From: JBLZUR01 sp048565625
GTDB lineage: Bacteria > Pseudomonadota > Alphaproteobacteria > Sphingomonadales > Sphingomonadaceae
Length of the DNA: 64,000 bases
NCBI RefSeq assembly: GCF_048565625.1
Contig: NZ_JBLZUR010000002.1
Span: 1-64,000 of the forward strand
Reading direction: 5' to 3'
Positions 25,656 to 35,583 of the stretch are shown here, piece by piece (the stretch's first letter is position 1; each line of letters opens with the position of its first letter). A program made the position numbers and the translations under genes. The notes beneath the pieces are model-generated. The model saw nothing but the letters and a program-made list of their open reading frames with translations. It was not told the DNA's origin and made no database searches.

Positions 25656-26141
25656 GGGACGGTAGGGGCAACACATGCGGATTACGTCGCGCGCGAGAAT
25701 GCCGACCTGTCGGTCATCATCGGGATGTGGACTATCGAGGAGGTGCTCTGGCTGCGACTAGCGCGCCCCGCAGCGCGAATTGTGCTGATCGAGGCGGATG
25801 CGCGAACGCGTTTCGAACGCCACCTCAGGCGCGCCCGGGCAGACGACGCGCGCACCTTTCGCGACTTCGCGAGGCTTGACGAGGAGCAGATGGGGTTCGG
25901 CGCGCTTCGGGTGGCACACGAGATCGCCGACGCCGTGATCCGAAATGATGCCGACCTCAATAGCTACTGGGACTGGATCGACGAGCTGGTCGTCACGCCG
26001 TGGCCGTTCCTGACCCATACGGGTGCGTCCGAGCTCCACCGCTCGCTGCAGGCACTGCGCAGGATCAGGCGGGCCGCGACATGCGACGAGATTGCCGCCG
26101 TAACAGCCGAGGCTGCTCGACCTAGCCGCACTGCCCGCTAA
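25656..26141 (+). pseudogene. 5'-truncated nucleotide/dephospho-CoA kinase-like gene
   Basis: The frame is open from 25656, with the first ATG at 25725 in mid-fold. The visible part (VIIGMWTIEEVLWLRLA, then IVLIEADARTRFERHLRRAR, then IRNDADLNSY) matches the distal two-thirds of P-loop nucleotide kinase-like proteins related to dephospho-CoA kinase. The 'LID' arginines are present, but the N-terminal P-loop is missing. An in-frame TAG at 25653-25655 and the promoter region of the biosynthetic operon lie where the 5' end should be. This is best read as a remnant cut when the cluster arrived. It is the last gene before the right end of the island. Confidence 0.5.
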
Positions 26142-26352
26142 TGCTGTGGAGAGGCGGTTGTCGGCCTGGGCCACTTCCCTTGCGGTACTAAGCTACGGTG
26201 TTGCTCGCAGCATTCCCGGACAAGTACGGGCATTCGGCGCGGCTGCGGCCTCGAGGTGTGAACGAAAGGGTGTAAGGCCAGCAGGTTGCTCCAAAGCGGC
26301 CATGCCGGTTTCCACCAATCGAGGCGGGTTGTAGCAACGCCGCTCTCGCACC

Positions 26353-26373
26353 GGTGGTACATTCAGGTGGTCC
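26353..26373 (+). repeat. Paired arm-type repeats, right end
   Basis: GGTGGTAC (26353-26360) and GGTGGTCC (26366-26373) recur with the same 13-bp period and the same orientation as the left pair at 1973-1994. The stretch CAGGTGGTCCA at 26364-26374 nearly duplicates the left copy. They are candidate integrase or excisionase binding sites. Confidence 0.5.
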
Positions 26374-26448
26374 AAAGTAGGGCTTGACCAGCGACCGCTA
26401 CCAGCTTTAAGTATTTGAAACATTATATCTATTGAATTCACCACCCCC

Positions 26449-26465
26449 TCCCGTAGGGGTCACCA
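26449..26465 (+). repeat. Right attachment site of the island
   Basis: TCCCGTAGGGGTCACCA is identical over 17 bp to the tRNA 3' end at 1894-1910. It marks the right junction of the integrated island. The sequences on both sides of the 17 bp differ between the copies. Confidence 0.75.
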
Positions 26466-26599
26466 TCGTCGAGTCCTAAGTGGCCGGGGCGCGAACGAAT
26501 GCCGGATGACGCAGGTCGACAGGCCGCAACCTCGCGAATAGCTTCCAGAACCAGAACAATCTCAACTTCGGCTTCATCGGCGCGTGGGCCGTCAACCGC

Positions 26600-27175
26600 C
26601 TAAGGGTAGAGCAGCTCCTCGGTCCAACCGCTACCGCTTCGGACGAACAGGCGGCGCTCGTGCAGGCGATGCGCGCGGTCGCTCCAGAACTCGACCCGCT
26701 GGGGTTTGACGCGGAAGCCGGACCAGCGTGGCGGGCGTGGCACGGGAACGCCATCGAACGTAGCTGCCATGTCGGCGAAGCGGCCCTCGAACGTCTCGCG
26801 CGAATCCAGCGGGCGTGACTGGTCGGAAGCCCAGGCGCCCAGTTGCGAGTCGCGGCCTCGGCTCGCGAAATAGGCGTCCGCTTCAGCGGTGGCGACCGGG
26901 GAGACGGGGCCTTCAACACGCACCTGCCGCCGCAACGACTTCCAGTGGAAGAGGAGGGCGGCATGCGCGTTCTCTGCAAGCTCGCCACCCTTTCGACTGT
27001 CGAGGTTGGTGTAGAAGACGAAGCCGCGGGCGTCGTGACCCTTCAGGAGCACCATGCGGACGGAGGGTCGGCCGCCGGCGTCCGCCGTCGCGACCGCCAT
27101 GGCGTTGGGGTCGTTCGGCTCGGATGCTTGCGCCTCGGCGAACCAGTCTTCGAACAGGGCATTGGGATCGGTCAT
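26600..27175 (-). CDS. pdxH: Pyridoxamine 5'-phosphate oxidase
   Basis: PdxH makes pyridoxal 5'-phosphate from pyridoxine or pyridoxamine phosphate using FMN and oxygen. The 191-residue protein shows the FMN-binding segment RMVLLKGHDARGFVFYTN, SRKGGELAENAHAALLFHW, and the family C-terminus (GFRVKPQRVEFWSDRAHRLH) with the substrate-binding arginines. The start ATG 27173-27175 (MTDPNALFEDWFAEA) is preferred to an in-frame upstream ATG at 27226. It is the first backbone gene beyond the island and is divergent from the DnaJ-like gene, with about 100 bp between them. Product identity is secure. Confidence 0.95.
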   Translation of the reverse strand: MTDPNALFEDWFAEAQASEPNDPNAMAVATADAGGRPSVRMVLLKGHDARGFVFYTNLDSRKGGELAENAHAALLFHWKSLRRQVRVEGPVSPVATAEADAYFASRGRDSQLGAWASDQSRPLDSRETFEGRFADMAATFDGVPVPRPPRWSGFRVKPQRVEFWSDRAHRLHERRLFVRSGSGWTEELLYP

Positions 27176-27278
27176 GCCGTGGCCGTAGCCCAGCCGCCGC
27201 TTGCACGAAAGCGGATGGGCGCACATCTAGGCGTTGCGTATCGGCAACAATCATAGACTGACGGACACAGAAGCACGG

Positions 27279-28235
27279 ATGGCTGACCTTTACTCACGAC
27301 TTGGCGTGACGCGCACGGCGGACGAGGCGGAGATCAAGAAGGCCTATCGCAAGCTCGCCAAGGAACTGCACCCGGATCGCAATGCCGACAACCCCAAGGC
27401 TGCGGAACGCTTTTCAGAGGTGACGCAGGCGTATGATGTGCTGTCGGACAAGGACAAGCGCGCGCAATACGACCGGGGCGAGATCGACGAGGGCGGGAAT
27501 CCTCGCGCCCCCTTCGGCTTTGGGCAGGGTTCACCGGGCGGCGGGTTTCGCCCTGGGCGCGGTCCCGGCGGATTCGAGTTCCAAACGGGCGAGGGCGCCG
27601 ATTTCGGCGATATCTTCGAAGGGCTGTTCGGCGGTGGCGGCGGTCGCGGCCGTGGCCCGGCCGGCGGCTTCGGCGGATTTGGCGGCTTCGGTCGTCAGGC
27701 ACCGCCGCAGAAAGGTGCGGATGTCGGCTATCGCCTTGCTGTTCCCTTCGAGGAAGCGGCGGCGCTGAGGCCCCAGCGCGTGACCATCGCGAGCGGCAAG
27801 ACGATTGACATCAAGCTGCCGCCCGGCGTCGAGACCGGTACGCAGATGCGCTTGGCAGGACAGGGCGAGCAGGGCCCGGGCGGCGCGGGTGATGCGATCG
27901 TGACCATCGACGTGGGCCCGCATCGCTTCTTCACGCGCGACGGCGACGATGTGATGCTGGAGCTTCCTGTCACGCTGGTCGAGGCCGTGGAGGGCGGTAA
28001 GGTCCGCGTGCCGACCGTTGAAGGGCCCGTCATGCTGACGATTCCCGCGGGCACGACATCGGGCAAGACCATGCGGCTGAAGGGCCGCGGCTTCCATCGC
28101 AAGGGCGGCGGCCGGGGCGACCAGCTGGTGACCGTTATGGTGGACGTGCCGAAGGATGACGCGGCGCTGAAGGCCTTTGTCGAGAGCTGGACGAGCGAAC
28201 GGGAGCGCAACCCACGGGCAGGCCTGGGCGTCTAA
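27279..28235 (+). CDS. DnaJ-like co-chaperone (CbpA/class B type)
   Basis: This 318-residue J-domain protein has HPD in ELHPDRNADNP, the motif that stimulates DnaK ATPase. A long glycine/phenylalanine-rich linker (FGFGQGSPGGGF onward) follows, then two C-terminal substrate-binding beta domains (VTIASGKTIDIKLPPGVETG; VRVPTVEGPVMLTIPAGTTS). The cysteine-rich zinc domain of classical DnaJ is absent, so it belongs with CbpA-like class B proteins. The start is ATG 27279; the frame extends upstream without family similarity. It leads a series of plus-strand genes with the YihY/BrkB gene starting seven bases downstream. Confidence 0.9.
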   Translation: MADLYSRLGVTRTADEAEIKKAYRKLAKELHPDRNADNPKAAERFSEVTQAYDVLSDKDKRAQYDRGEIDEGGNPRAPFGFGQGSPGGGFRPGRGPGGFEFQTGEGADFGDIFEGLFGGGGGRGRGPAGGFGGFGGFGRQAPPQKGADVGYRLAVPFEEAAALRPQRVTIASGKTIDIKLPPGVETGTQMRLAGQGEQGPGGAGDAIVTIDVGPHRFFTRDGDDVMLELPVTLVEAVEGGKVRVPTVEGPVMLTIPAGTTSGKTMRLKGRGFHRKGGGRGDQLVTVMVDVPKDDAALKAFVESWTSERERNPRAGLGV

Positions 28236-28241
28236 CGCCCG

Positions 28242-29177
28242 GTGCAGGAGGTCTCACCCGAATCGCCCGAGGAGCGGCGTCGCCATCCCGAGCCGCGCGG
28301 GCGTTTCGAGGCACTGATCTTCCCGTGGAAGGTCGTGAAGCGGATCGCCATCGGCGTCTATTCGGACGGGTTCATCCATGCGGGAAACCTCGCCTATCTA
28401 GCGCTGCTGACGCTCTTCCCGTTCTTCATCGTCATGGCGGCAATCCTGCAGACCTTTGGGCGCAGCGAGGACGGGCTGCTCGCGGTCGCATCGTTCCTGC
28501 GGACGCTGCCGAGAAGCGTCGCCAACCTGCTGCGCGAGCCGATCTACCAGGTGCTGGCGGCGCGGACCGGGCCGCTGCTGTGGCTCGGCGCTCTCGTCGG
28601 ACTTTGGACAGTCGGCAGTTTTATCGAGACAGTGCGGGACATCCTGCGGCGGGCCTATGGCACGACGTACAGCTATCCGTTCTGGCGGTACCGCATCTGG
28701 TCGGTGGCGCTGATCGTCGGATCGGTGTTGATCGTGATGATCTCCTTCAGTGCGCAGGTGGTGCTGACGGGGGTGGAGGAGTTCATCTATCGCCTCGTGC
28801 CGGTCGCGCGGGAGGTGGTCGGCTGGATCGGCCTGTCGAAGCTGGTGCCGGGCGCGCTGATGTTCCTCGCCCTCTACATCGTCTTCTACTCGCTAACGCC
28901 GTCCAAGTACCGTTACTCGAAGTGCCAGAAGTGGCCGGGCGCGCTGTTCGTCGCGGTTTGGTGGATCGGGACGACGGCGGTGCTGCCCAAGGTGCTCGGG
29001 CTGCTCGGCGGTTATGACCTCACCTATGGCGGGCTTGCCGGCACGATCATAGCGCTGGTGTTCTTCTGGGTTATCGGCCTTGGCCTGGTGATCGGCGCGC
29101 ATCTCAACGCGGCACTGGCGGAACCGGAGGAGGGCGGTCTAAAGGAACCCGAGGCCGCAGTGCGAACGGAGGGGTGA
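28242..29177 (+). CDS. YihY/BrkB family inner-membrane protein
   Basis: This 311-residue integral membrane protein has about six hydrophobic segments (for example NLAYLALLTLFPFFIVMAAIL, and later VALIVGSVLIVMIS and IIALVFFWVIGLGLVIGAHL). It contains the family pattern around FPFFIVMAA and the later conserved YGGLAGTIIALVFFW. The biological role of the family is not settled. The start is GTG 28242, and the stop overlaps the first base of fabI (TGATG), so they are coupled. The acidic, charged C-terminal tail is unusual but short. It was formerly likened to ribonuclease BN, a name now abandoned. Confidence 0.88.
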   Translation: MQEVSPESPEERRRHPEPRGRFEALIFPWKVVKRIAIGVYSDGFIHAGNLAYLALLTLFPFFIVMAAILQTFGRSEDGLLAVASFLRTLPRSVANLLREPIYQVLAARTGPLLWLGALVGLWTVGSFIETVRDILRRAYGTTYSYPFWRYRIWSVALIVGSVLIVMISFSAQVVLTGVEEFIYRLVPVAREVVGWIGLSKLVPGALMFLALYIVFYSLTPSKYRYSKCQKWPGALFVAVWWIGTTAVLPKVLGLLGGYDLTYGGLAGTIIALVFFWVIGLGLVIGAHLNAALAEPEEGGLKEPEAAVRTEG

Positions 29178-29983
29178 TGAGCGGATTGATGTCGGGCAAG
29201 CGCGGGCTGATCATGGGCCTGGCGAATGACCGGTCGCTCGCCTGGGGGATCGCGCAGAAGCTGCACGAACATGGCGCGGAACTGGCCTTCAGCTTCCAGG
29301 GCGAGGCACTGGAGAAGCGCGTGCGCCCGCTGGCGGAGCAGCTCGGGTCCGACTTCCTGATCGACTGCGACGTGTCCGACATGGGTGCGCTCGATACCGC
29401 GTTCGAGACCTTGGCGGCGCGCTGGCCGACGATCGATTTCGTCGTCCACGCAATCGGCTATTCCGACAAGAACGAGTTGCGCGGCAAGTTCGTCGATACC
29501 AGCCTCGACAACTTCCTGATGACGATGAACATCTCGGCCTATTCGTTCGTGGCGGTGGCGAAGCGGGCGCGGGCGATGATGCCGGAGGGCGGCAAGCTGC
29601 TCACGCTCACCTATTACGGTGCCGAGAAGGTCGTGCCGCATTACAACGTCATGGGTGTCGCCAAGGCGGCTCTGGAGGCCAGCACCAAGTATCTGGCGAT
29701 GGACCTGGGGCCGGAGAACATCCGGGTGAACGCGATCTCCGCCGGGCCGATCAAGACGCTGGCGGCGAGCGGGATCGGCGATTTCCGCTACATCATGAAG
29801 TGGAACGAGCTGAACGCCCCGCTGCGTCGCAACGTGACGATTGAGGACGTGGGCGGGGCCGGGCTCTACTTCCTCTCCGACCTGTCGAGTGGTGTCACCG
29901 GTGAGGTCCACCATGTCGATGCGGGCTACCATGTCGTCGGCATGAAGGCAGAGGACGCGCCAGACATCGCGCTGGATAAGTGA
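29177..29983 (+). CDS. fabI: Enoyl-[acyl-carrier-protein] reductase (NADH)
   Basis: FabI reduces enoyl-ACP in the last step of each fatty-acid elongation cycle. The SDR-like protein has 268 residues. It contains the FabI cofactor loop MGLANDRSLAWGIAQKL, the catalytic Tyr/Lys pattern (TYYGAEKVVPHYNVMGVAKAALE), and the family end GEVHHVDAGYHVVGM. The start is ATG 29177, one base overlapping the previous stop; a GTG lies at 29174. Its TGA overlaps the aroC start (GTGA). It is intact and of normal length. Fatty-acid synthesis is essential, so expression is expected to be strong. Confidence 0.95.
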   Translation: MSGLMSGKRGLIMGLANDRSLAWGIAQKLHEHGAELAFSFQGEALEKRVRPLAEQLGSDFLIDCDVSDMGALDTAFETLAARWPTIDFVVHAIGYSDKNELRGKFVDTSLDNFLMTMNISAYSFVAVAKRARAMMPEGGKLLTLTYYGAEKVVPHYNVMGVAKAALEASTKYLAMDLGPENIRVNAISAGPIKTLAASGIGDFRYIMKWNELNAPLRRNVTIEDVGGAGLYFLSDLSSGVTGEVHHVDAGYHVVGMKAEDAPDIALDK

Positions 29984-31052
29984 GCTTCAACACTTTCGGC
30001 CGGGCGTTCCGCTTTACGACCTGGGGGAATTGCACGGGCCGGCGCTGGGCGCGGTGGTGGACGGGTGTCCGCCGGGTATCGCGCTCAGCGAGGCGGATAT
30101 CCAGCCCTGGCTCGACAAGCGGCGGCCGGGCACGTCGCGGTTCACGACGCAGCGGCAGGAGCCGGATCAGGTCCGCATCCTGTCCGGCGTGTTCGAGGGA
30201 CGGACCACTGGGACGCCGATCAGCCTTATGATCGAGAATGTGGACCAGCGGTCGAAGGACTATTCGGAGGTCGCGCTCGCCTATCGGCCGGGTCACGCGG
30301 ACTATGCCTACGACGCCAAGTATGGGTTCCGCGATTATCGCGGAGGCGGGCGTTCGTCGGCGCGCGAGACGGCTGCGCGGGTGGCGGCGGGCGCGGTGGC
30401 GCGCGGGGTGATCCCGGAGGTGTCGATCAGGGCGTATCTGGTCGAACTGGGCGGCGATCGCATCGATCCGGCCGCCTTCGACGACGCGATGATCGACCAG
30501 AACCCGTTCTTCTGCCCGGATGCGGCCGCGGCCGAGCGGTGGGAAGACATCATGGATCGGACCCGCAAGGCCGGTTCCTCGGTGGGGGCGATCGTCGAGT
30601 GCGTCGCGAGCGGCGTCCCGGCAGGCTGGGGTGCGCCGCTCTATGCCAAGCTGGACAGCGAACTGGCGGCGGCGATGATGAGCATCAACGCGGTGAAGGG
30701 CGTGGAGATCGGCGATGGGTTCGCGGCCGCGCGTCTGACCGGCGAGGAGAATGCGGACGCGATGCGGCCGGGGGCGGGCGGCAAGCCGCAGTTCCTGGCC
30801 AATCACGCGGGCGGCGTGGCAGGCGGGATCAGCACGGGGCAGCCTGTGGTCGTCCGCGTCGCGCTGAAGCCGACATCCTCGATCCTGACCCCCGGCGAGA
30901 CGATCGACCGGGATGGCAATGCCGCTGAGTTGCGCACCAAAGGCCGTCATGATCCTTGTGTCGGCATTCGGGCCGCGCCTGTCGTCGAGGCGATGATGGC
31001 GCTGGTGCTGGCGGACCAGAAACTGCTGCATCGGGCGCAGACCGGTCGCTAA
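29980..31052 (+). CDS. aroC: Chorismate synthase, frameshifted as sequenced
   Basis: AroC converts 5-enolpyruvylshikimate-3-phosphate to chorismate with reduced FMN. From about 30030 the frame is the normal enzyme: PALGAVVDGCPPG, RPGHADYAYDAKYGFRDYRGGGRSSAR, and the late RTKGRHDPCVGIRAAPVVEA. The N-terminal MSFNTFGRAFRFTTWG starts at GTG 29980 but is in another frame. One base is missing in the G-run at 30023-30027. The conserved ESHG also reads ELHG. Restoring one G yields a full protein of about 357 residues. Since the pathway is essential unless aromatic amino acids are supplied, a sequence error is likely. Confidence 0.88.
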
Positions 31053-31121
31053 GTTCTGGGAAAGAGGATCGATTCCGATCCCGCGCGTTGAAGCCTGCAC
31101 AACAATATGCAGGAGATCGTG

Positions 31122-31517
31122 ATGCGCACCCTTATCATCGCCGCAGCCTTGGCTGTGCCTTCCATGAGCATGGCCCAGACCACCGCGCCGGGCACGGGTT
31201 CCTCTATGGGCGGTACGACGAGCTCGTCCGGTTCGATGTCGCCGGGCGGGACGGCCACACCTCCGGCGGCGGGGACTGGCGTTCCGTCGCCCACTTCCCC
31301 GAACACCACGCCGGGCACGAGCTCCAATCCCTACACGCCGTCCTCCCCCTCGACGCAGCCGGGAACGATGGACCGCCATGACGGCTCGCTCTCGCCGGGT
31401 ACGGGAACGACGCCCGGAACGGGTCGCACGACACCGGGCACGGGTACGTCCGGCACCGGCAGCATGACGCCGGGCACCAGTGCTACCAGCCCGTCGGGCG
31501 GCACCACGCCGCGATGA
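31122..31517 (+). CDS. Secreted low-complexity Thr/Gly/Ser/Pro-rich protein
   Basis: A clear signal peptide (MRTLIIAAALAVPSMSMAQ, cleavage after AQ) is followed by about 110 residues made almost only of T, G, S and P (for example TPGTGTTPGTGRTTPG). It should be exported to the periplasm or beyond and be disordered. The start is ATG 31122; a longer frame from 31107 adds five residues. Its TGA overlaps the start of the acylphosphatase. No function is assigned. Repetitive sequence of this sort is prone to indels, but the frame is open. Confidence 0.6.
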   Translation: MRTLIIAAALAVPSMSMAQTTAPGTGSSMGGTTSSSGSMSPGGTATPPAAGTGVPSPTSPNTTPGTSSNPYTPSSPSTQPGTMDRHDGSLSPGTGTTPGTGRTTPGTGTSGTGSMTPGTSATSPSGGTTPR

Positions 31518-31801
31518 GTGAAGGCCGGATCGCCCGGCACCTCGTCATCAGCGGACGGGTGCAGGGCGTCTGGTTCCGCGACTGGGCCGTCGAGACCGCG
31601 CGCGGTGCGGGCCTCGACGGCTGGGTTCGCAATCGTAGGGACGGAGCGGTGGAGGCGATCGTCGCCGGCCCGGCGCACGCCGTCGATATGTTTACCGAAC
31701 GATGCCGGCAGGGTCCTTCGAGGGCCTCTGTCGAAGACCTGGCCCTGTCCGACTGGACCGAGGCGGTCGAGTCGGGCTTTACACGGAAGCCGACGATCTA
31801 G
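31514..31801 (+). CDS. acyP: Acylphosphatase
   Basis: This small enzyme (95 residues) hydrolyses acyl phosphates. The active-site loop is SGRVQGVWFRDW with the phosphate-binding Arg. The second block GWVRNRRDGAVEAIVAG carries the catalytic Asn. It starts in the stop of the previous gene (ATGA). Its own TAG stop is made from the target TA and the first base of the adjoining insertion sequence. The original CTAG also contained the purA stop on the other strand. Length and motifs are canonical. Confidence 0.92.
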   Translation: MSEGRIARHLVISGRVQGVWFRDWAVETARGAGLDGWVRNRRDGAVEAIVAGPAHAVDMFTERCRQGPSRASVEDLALSDWTEAVESGFTRKPTI

Positions 31802-32635
31802 GGTCCGGACTCACAACCACCAGATGACGGTGGCGGCGAGGGCGATAGCGCTCATGAAGTTCTTGATGTTGCGATCGAAGCGGGTGGCGAGCCGCCTCCA
31901 GTCCTTGAGGCGGCAGAACATGCGCTCGATGACGTTGCGCTGTTTGTAGATGGTGCGGTCGTAGTCGTACTGGACCTTGCGGTTGCAGCGCGGCGGGATG
32001 ACGGCCTGGGTGCCGCGCTGGTCGAGCCACTCGCGCAACTCCTGACTGTCATAGCCCTTGTCGGCGACGAGTTCGACGGATGGGGCAGCGCCGCGATGCA
32101 GGTCTTGGCGACCTTGCAGTCGTGGACGTTGCCGGGCGTCAGCAGGAGGACGTGAGGGCGGCCCTTGGCGTCGCAGACGGCATGGACCTTGGTGTTCCGG
32201 CCGCCTTTGGTGCGGCCGATACCATGGGCCAAGGCCCCCCTTTTCCACCGCCTGCGCAGCGGTGGACCTTGATGCAGCTGCTATCGATGAACAGCCGGTC
32301 CGGCGCGTCGTCGGCGCCTGCCAGCGCGCTGAAAATCCCCTCCCAGATGCCGCGCTCGGACCAGCGCACGAAGCGATTGTAGAGCGTCTTCTTTGGCCCG
32401 TACACGTCCGAGCAGTCCACCCAGCGACCGCCGCAGCGGAGCGCATGCACGATCCCGCTCAGCACCCGGCGATCATCCACACGTGCCTTGCCGCGAACGT
32501 CCGTCGGCAGCAGTGGTGCGATCCGCTCCCACTGCGCATCGGAAAACCAGAAGAAATCAGCCATTCCACCGCCTCCACACCAACGCAGTGAATCACGATC
32601 CAAGCGGTAGCAAAAGCCGTTATTGGGTCCGGACC

Positions 32636-32636
<1 letters not shown>
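31801..32636 (-). mobile_element. IS5-family (IS427-like) insertion sequence, copy 1, 836 bp
   Basis: The ends are GGGTCCGGAC in inverted orientation. A TA duplication flanks the element (31799-31800 and 32637-32638) within a CTAG target. It carries one transposase in two frames. It is nearly identical to copy 2 (35584-36420) but reversed and one base shorter. It sits exactly at the convergent stop codons of acyP and purA without damaging either. Confidence 0.9.
31811..32564 (-). pseudogene. IS5-family transposase, copy 1, with an extra frame lesion
   Basis: The first frame starts MADFFWFSDAQWERIAPLLP and carries the first catalytic Asp (LFIDSSCIKVHR). The second frame carries VELVADKGYDS (Asp) and NVIERMFCRLKDWRR (Glu). 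The two frames are joined by a -1 shift at AAAAGGGGGG, as is usual in this group. Compared with copy 2, one C is missing near 32087 (CCCC instead of CCCCC) in the second frame. This copy should therefore not make a full transposase. A sequencing error in the run is possible. Confidence 0.8.
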
Positions 32637-33925
<1,289 letters not shown>

Positions 33926-33942
33926 TCAGGCGGCTCCGTCGT

Positions 33943-35055
33943 TCAAAGTGGTTGCGGCTCTCGCCCGGTGAGCCGGTGGGTGCATCCGAGCGCGGCGGGA
34001 TCATCCGCTTCGGTCAGGGCAGCGATGGTGGTCCAACCTTCCACGCGGAGGGTCTCGGCGACCCGGCGGTCAGCATCGAGGGGCACGAACACGCGCCGGC
34101 TCTCGACGCGGCCGAGGCCAGCGTCGACCAGCGGATCGATGTAGAGCGAGAAGCCGACCGCCGCTTCCTCGTGTCCGTCCGGATGCAGTAGGGTATAGGT
34201 GCCGCCGCGCCCGACCTCTCCCGACAGTCCCTGGCCGAAGAGCGAGAAGCCGAGCCAGCTCTGGTATTCGAAGCCCTGGCGCTCGGTGGGATCGACGGTG
34301 ATGGCGGCGCGATCGCCCACGGCCGAGATGATCGCCTCGATCGCGTCGAGGCGGCTGTCGAGGGCGTCGCCGGCGTCGAAGGCGCGGAGTGCCGCGAGCG
34401 CGCGATCAGCGGGGCCGGCGGCGGTGACGAGCGGGAGATAGGCGTCGGCACCGGCGGCAGCGAGGCCACCCGCGTCCTTGGCGTCGAGAATGAGGCGCGT
34501 GGCTTCGACATCGGGGACAGGCAGGGCCGATCCGGCCAGCATCTCGACGACGTCGGGCAGGGTCAGGTCGAGCGTGACGTCGGTGACCCCGGCTGCGGCG
34601 AGGGCGTCGAGCGCCACGCGAATGACTTCGATCGCGGCGGCGACGCCGTCCGAGCCGACCAGTTCGGCGCCCGCCTGGATGAGTTCGCGCTCCGGGCGAA
34701 GCTGCGTCGCGCGGGACTTGAGCACCGGACCGCCATAGGCGAGGCGGAGCGGGCGCGCCCGCTTGGCGAGGCGGGTCGTCGCGATGCGCCCCACTTGCGC
34801 CGTCAGGTCCGGGCGCAGGGCCAGGGTGCGCTGCGAGACCGGATCGACGATGCGCAGCAGGTCCTGCGAGCGCATGGACTTCAGGCGGGAGAGCAGCCCG
34901 TCCTCGAACTCGGCCAAGGGCGGAAGGACGCGTTCATAGCCGTGCCGGCCGATCGCCACGATGATGCGGTGGAGCAGGCGCGACGCCGCCTCGGCCTCGG
35001 GAGGAAGCCGGTCGCGCAGGCCTTCGGGCAGCAATCCGGGGGCGGTAGCGGGCAT
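33943..35055 (-). CDS. hisZ: ATP phosphoribosyltransferase regulatory subunit
   Basis: HisZ is a catalytically inactive histidyl-tRNA-synthetase homologue that binds the short form of HisG and confers histidine feedback in the first step of histidine synthesis. The 370-residue protein has the class II motif 2-like region RIVDPVSQRTLALRPDLTAQVGRIA, then RPERELIQAGAELVG and a GRGGTYTLLHPDG block, without an anticodon-binding domain. hisG is not in the window. It lies between marR-like sequence and purA in one leftward series. A HisZ-purA pair is common in sphingomonads as far as I recall. Confidence 0.9.
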   Translation of the reverse strand: MPATAPGLLPEGLRDRLPPEAEAASRLLHRIIVAIGRHGYERVLPPLAEFEDGLLSRLKSMRSQDLLRIVDPVSQRTLALRPDLTAQVGRIATTRLAKRARPLRLAYGGPVLKSRATQLRPERELIQAGAELVGSDGVAAAIEVIRVALDALAAAGVTDVTLDLTLPDVVEMLAGSALPVPDVEATRLILDAKDAGGLAAAGADAYLPLVTAAGPADRALAALRAFDAGDALDSRLDAIEAIISAVGDRAAITVDPTERQGFEYQSWLGFSLFGQGLSGEVGRGGTYTLLHPDGHEEAAVGFSLYIDPLVDAGLGRVESRRVFVPLDADRRVAETLRVEGWTTIAALTEADDPAALGCTHRLTGREPQPL

Positions 35056-35099
35056 AAGCCTCGCGCCTTTAGCAGGCTCCGCCCCCGATGCCAGTCCGC

Positions 35100-35484
35100 T
35101 TACGCGTTGCCGATGCCCTCGCGACCGGACAGCGCCTGCGTGCCGATCCAGGCGGGGACGACCTTCGGCTGACGGCTTTCCACCAGATCGGCGAAGGCGT
35201 CGAGGAATTCCGCGCCATGCGGGTCCGCGTGACGAGGACGCTGCGCTTGTCGTCGGGATCCGCCTCGCGCCGGATGTAGCCGTGGGCGCCGAGGGTGTTC
35301 AGCGCGCGGGTGACCGCCGGCTTGCAGATGCGCAGTTCCGCCGCGAGGCACGAACGGCATGGGGGCCGGGCCGAAGATAGACCATCATCAGGATGGCCAT
35401 CTGCCGGTTAGTGAGATCGGGCCGGTCGGAGTGAACGTAGTTTACCAGCACGTCCTGCCAGAACGATAATGCTTGAACGCCCAT
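35100..35484 (-). pseudogene. MarR-family transcriptional regulator with two frame lesions as sequenced
   Basis: The N-terminus (MGVQALSFWQDVLVNYV, then LTNRQMAILMMVYLRPGPHAVR) is in one frame. The winged-helix core (LAAELRICKPAVTRALNTLG, then GYIRREADPDDKRSVLVTRT) is in a second. The C-terminus (GAEFLDAFADLVESRQPKVVP) is in a third. Each step is explained by one missing base, G near 35345 and C near 35218. Repairing both gives a normal MarR protein of about 127 residues. Two independent losses in 130 bp point either to decay or to poor local sequence. Its regulon is unknown. Confidence 0.75.
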
Positions 35485-35583
35485 GCAACGAAACCCCTAC
35501 GAACCGTAGGGGCGTCTTGCAGGGCAGCGAGCTAACGCGCTGTAAATCATTGCATCCGCGTCATAATATTGTCGGAGTAGTTA

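Larger units (their letters stand above)
1894..26465. mobile_element. Integrated genomic island (about 24.6 kb), integrase inactivated
   Basis: The island is bounded by the 17-bp direct repeat TCCCGTAGGGGTCACCA (1894-1910 and 26449-26465), which corresponds to a tRNA 3' end. A site-specific integrase gene begins 87 bp inside the left repeat, reading inward. Paired AGGTGG-type repeats lie inside both ends. The contents are accessory: an IS, small orphan genes, a relaxase-like gene and a 15-kb glycan/acyl biosynthetic cluster. Core genes begin immediately beyond the right repeat with pdxH. The integrase lacks its catalytic domain, so excision would need help in trans. The boundaries are inferred from the repeats, not from comparison with an empty site. 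Confidence 0.65.
26142..26599. other. Non-coding right end of island and junction with chromosome
   Basis: No supported gene lies here. The region contains the paired right-arm repeats, an AT-richer stretch near 26405-26440 and the 17-bp attachment repeat. About 135 bp of apparently ordinary intergenic sequence then leads to the stop codon of pdxH. Confidence 0.5.
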
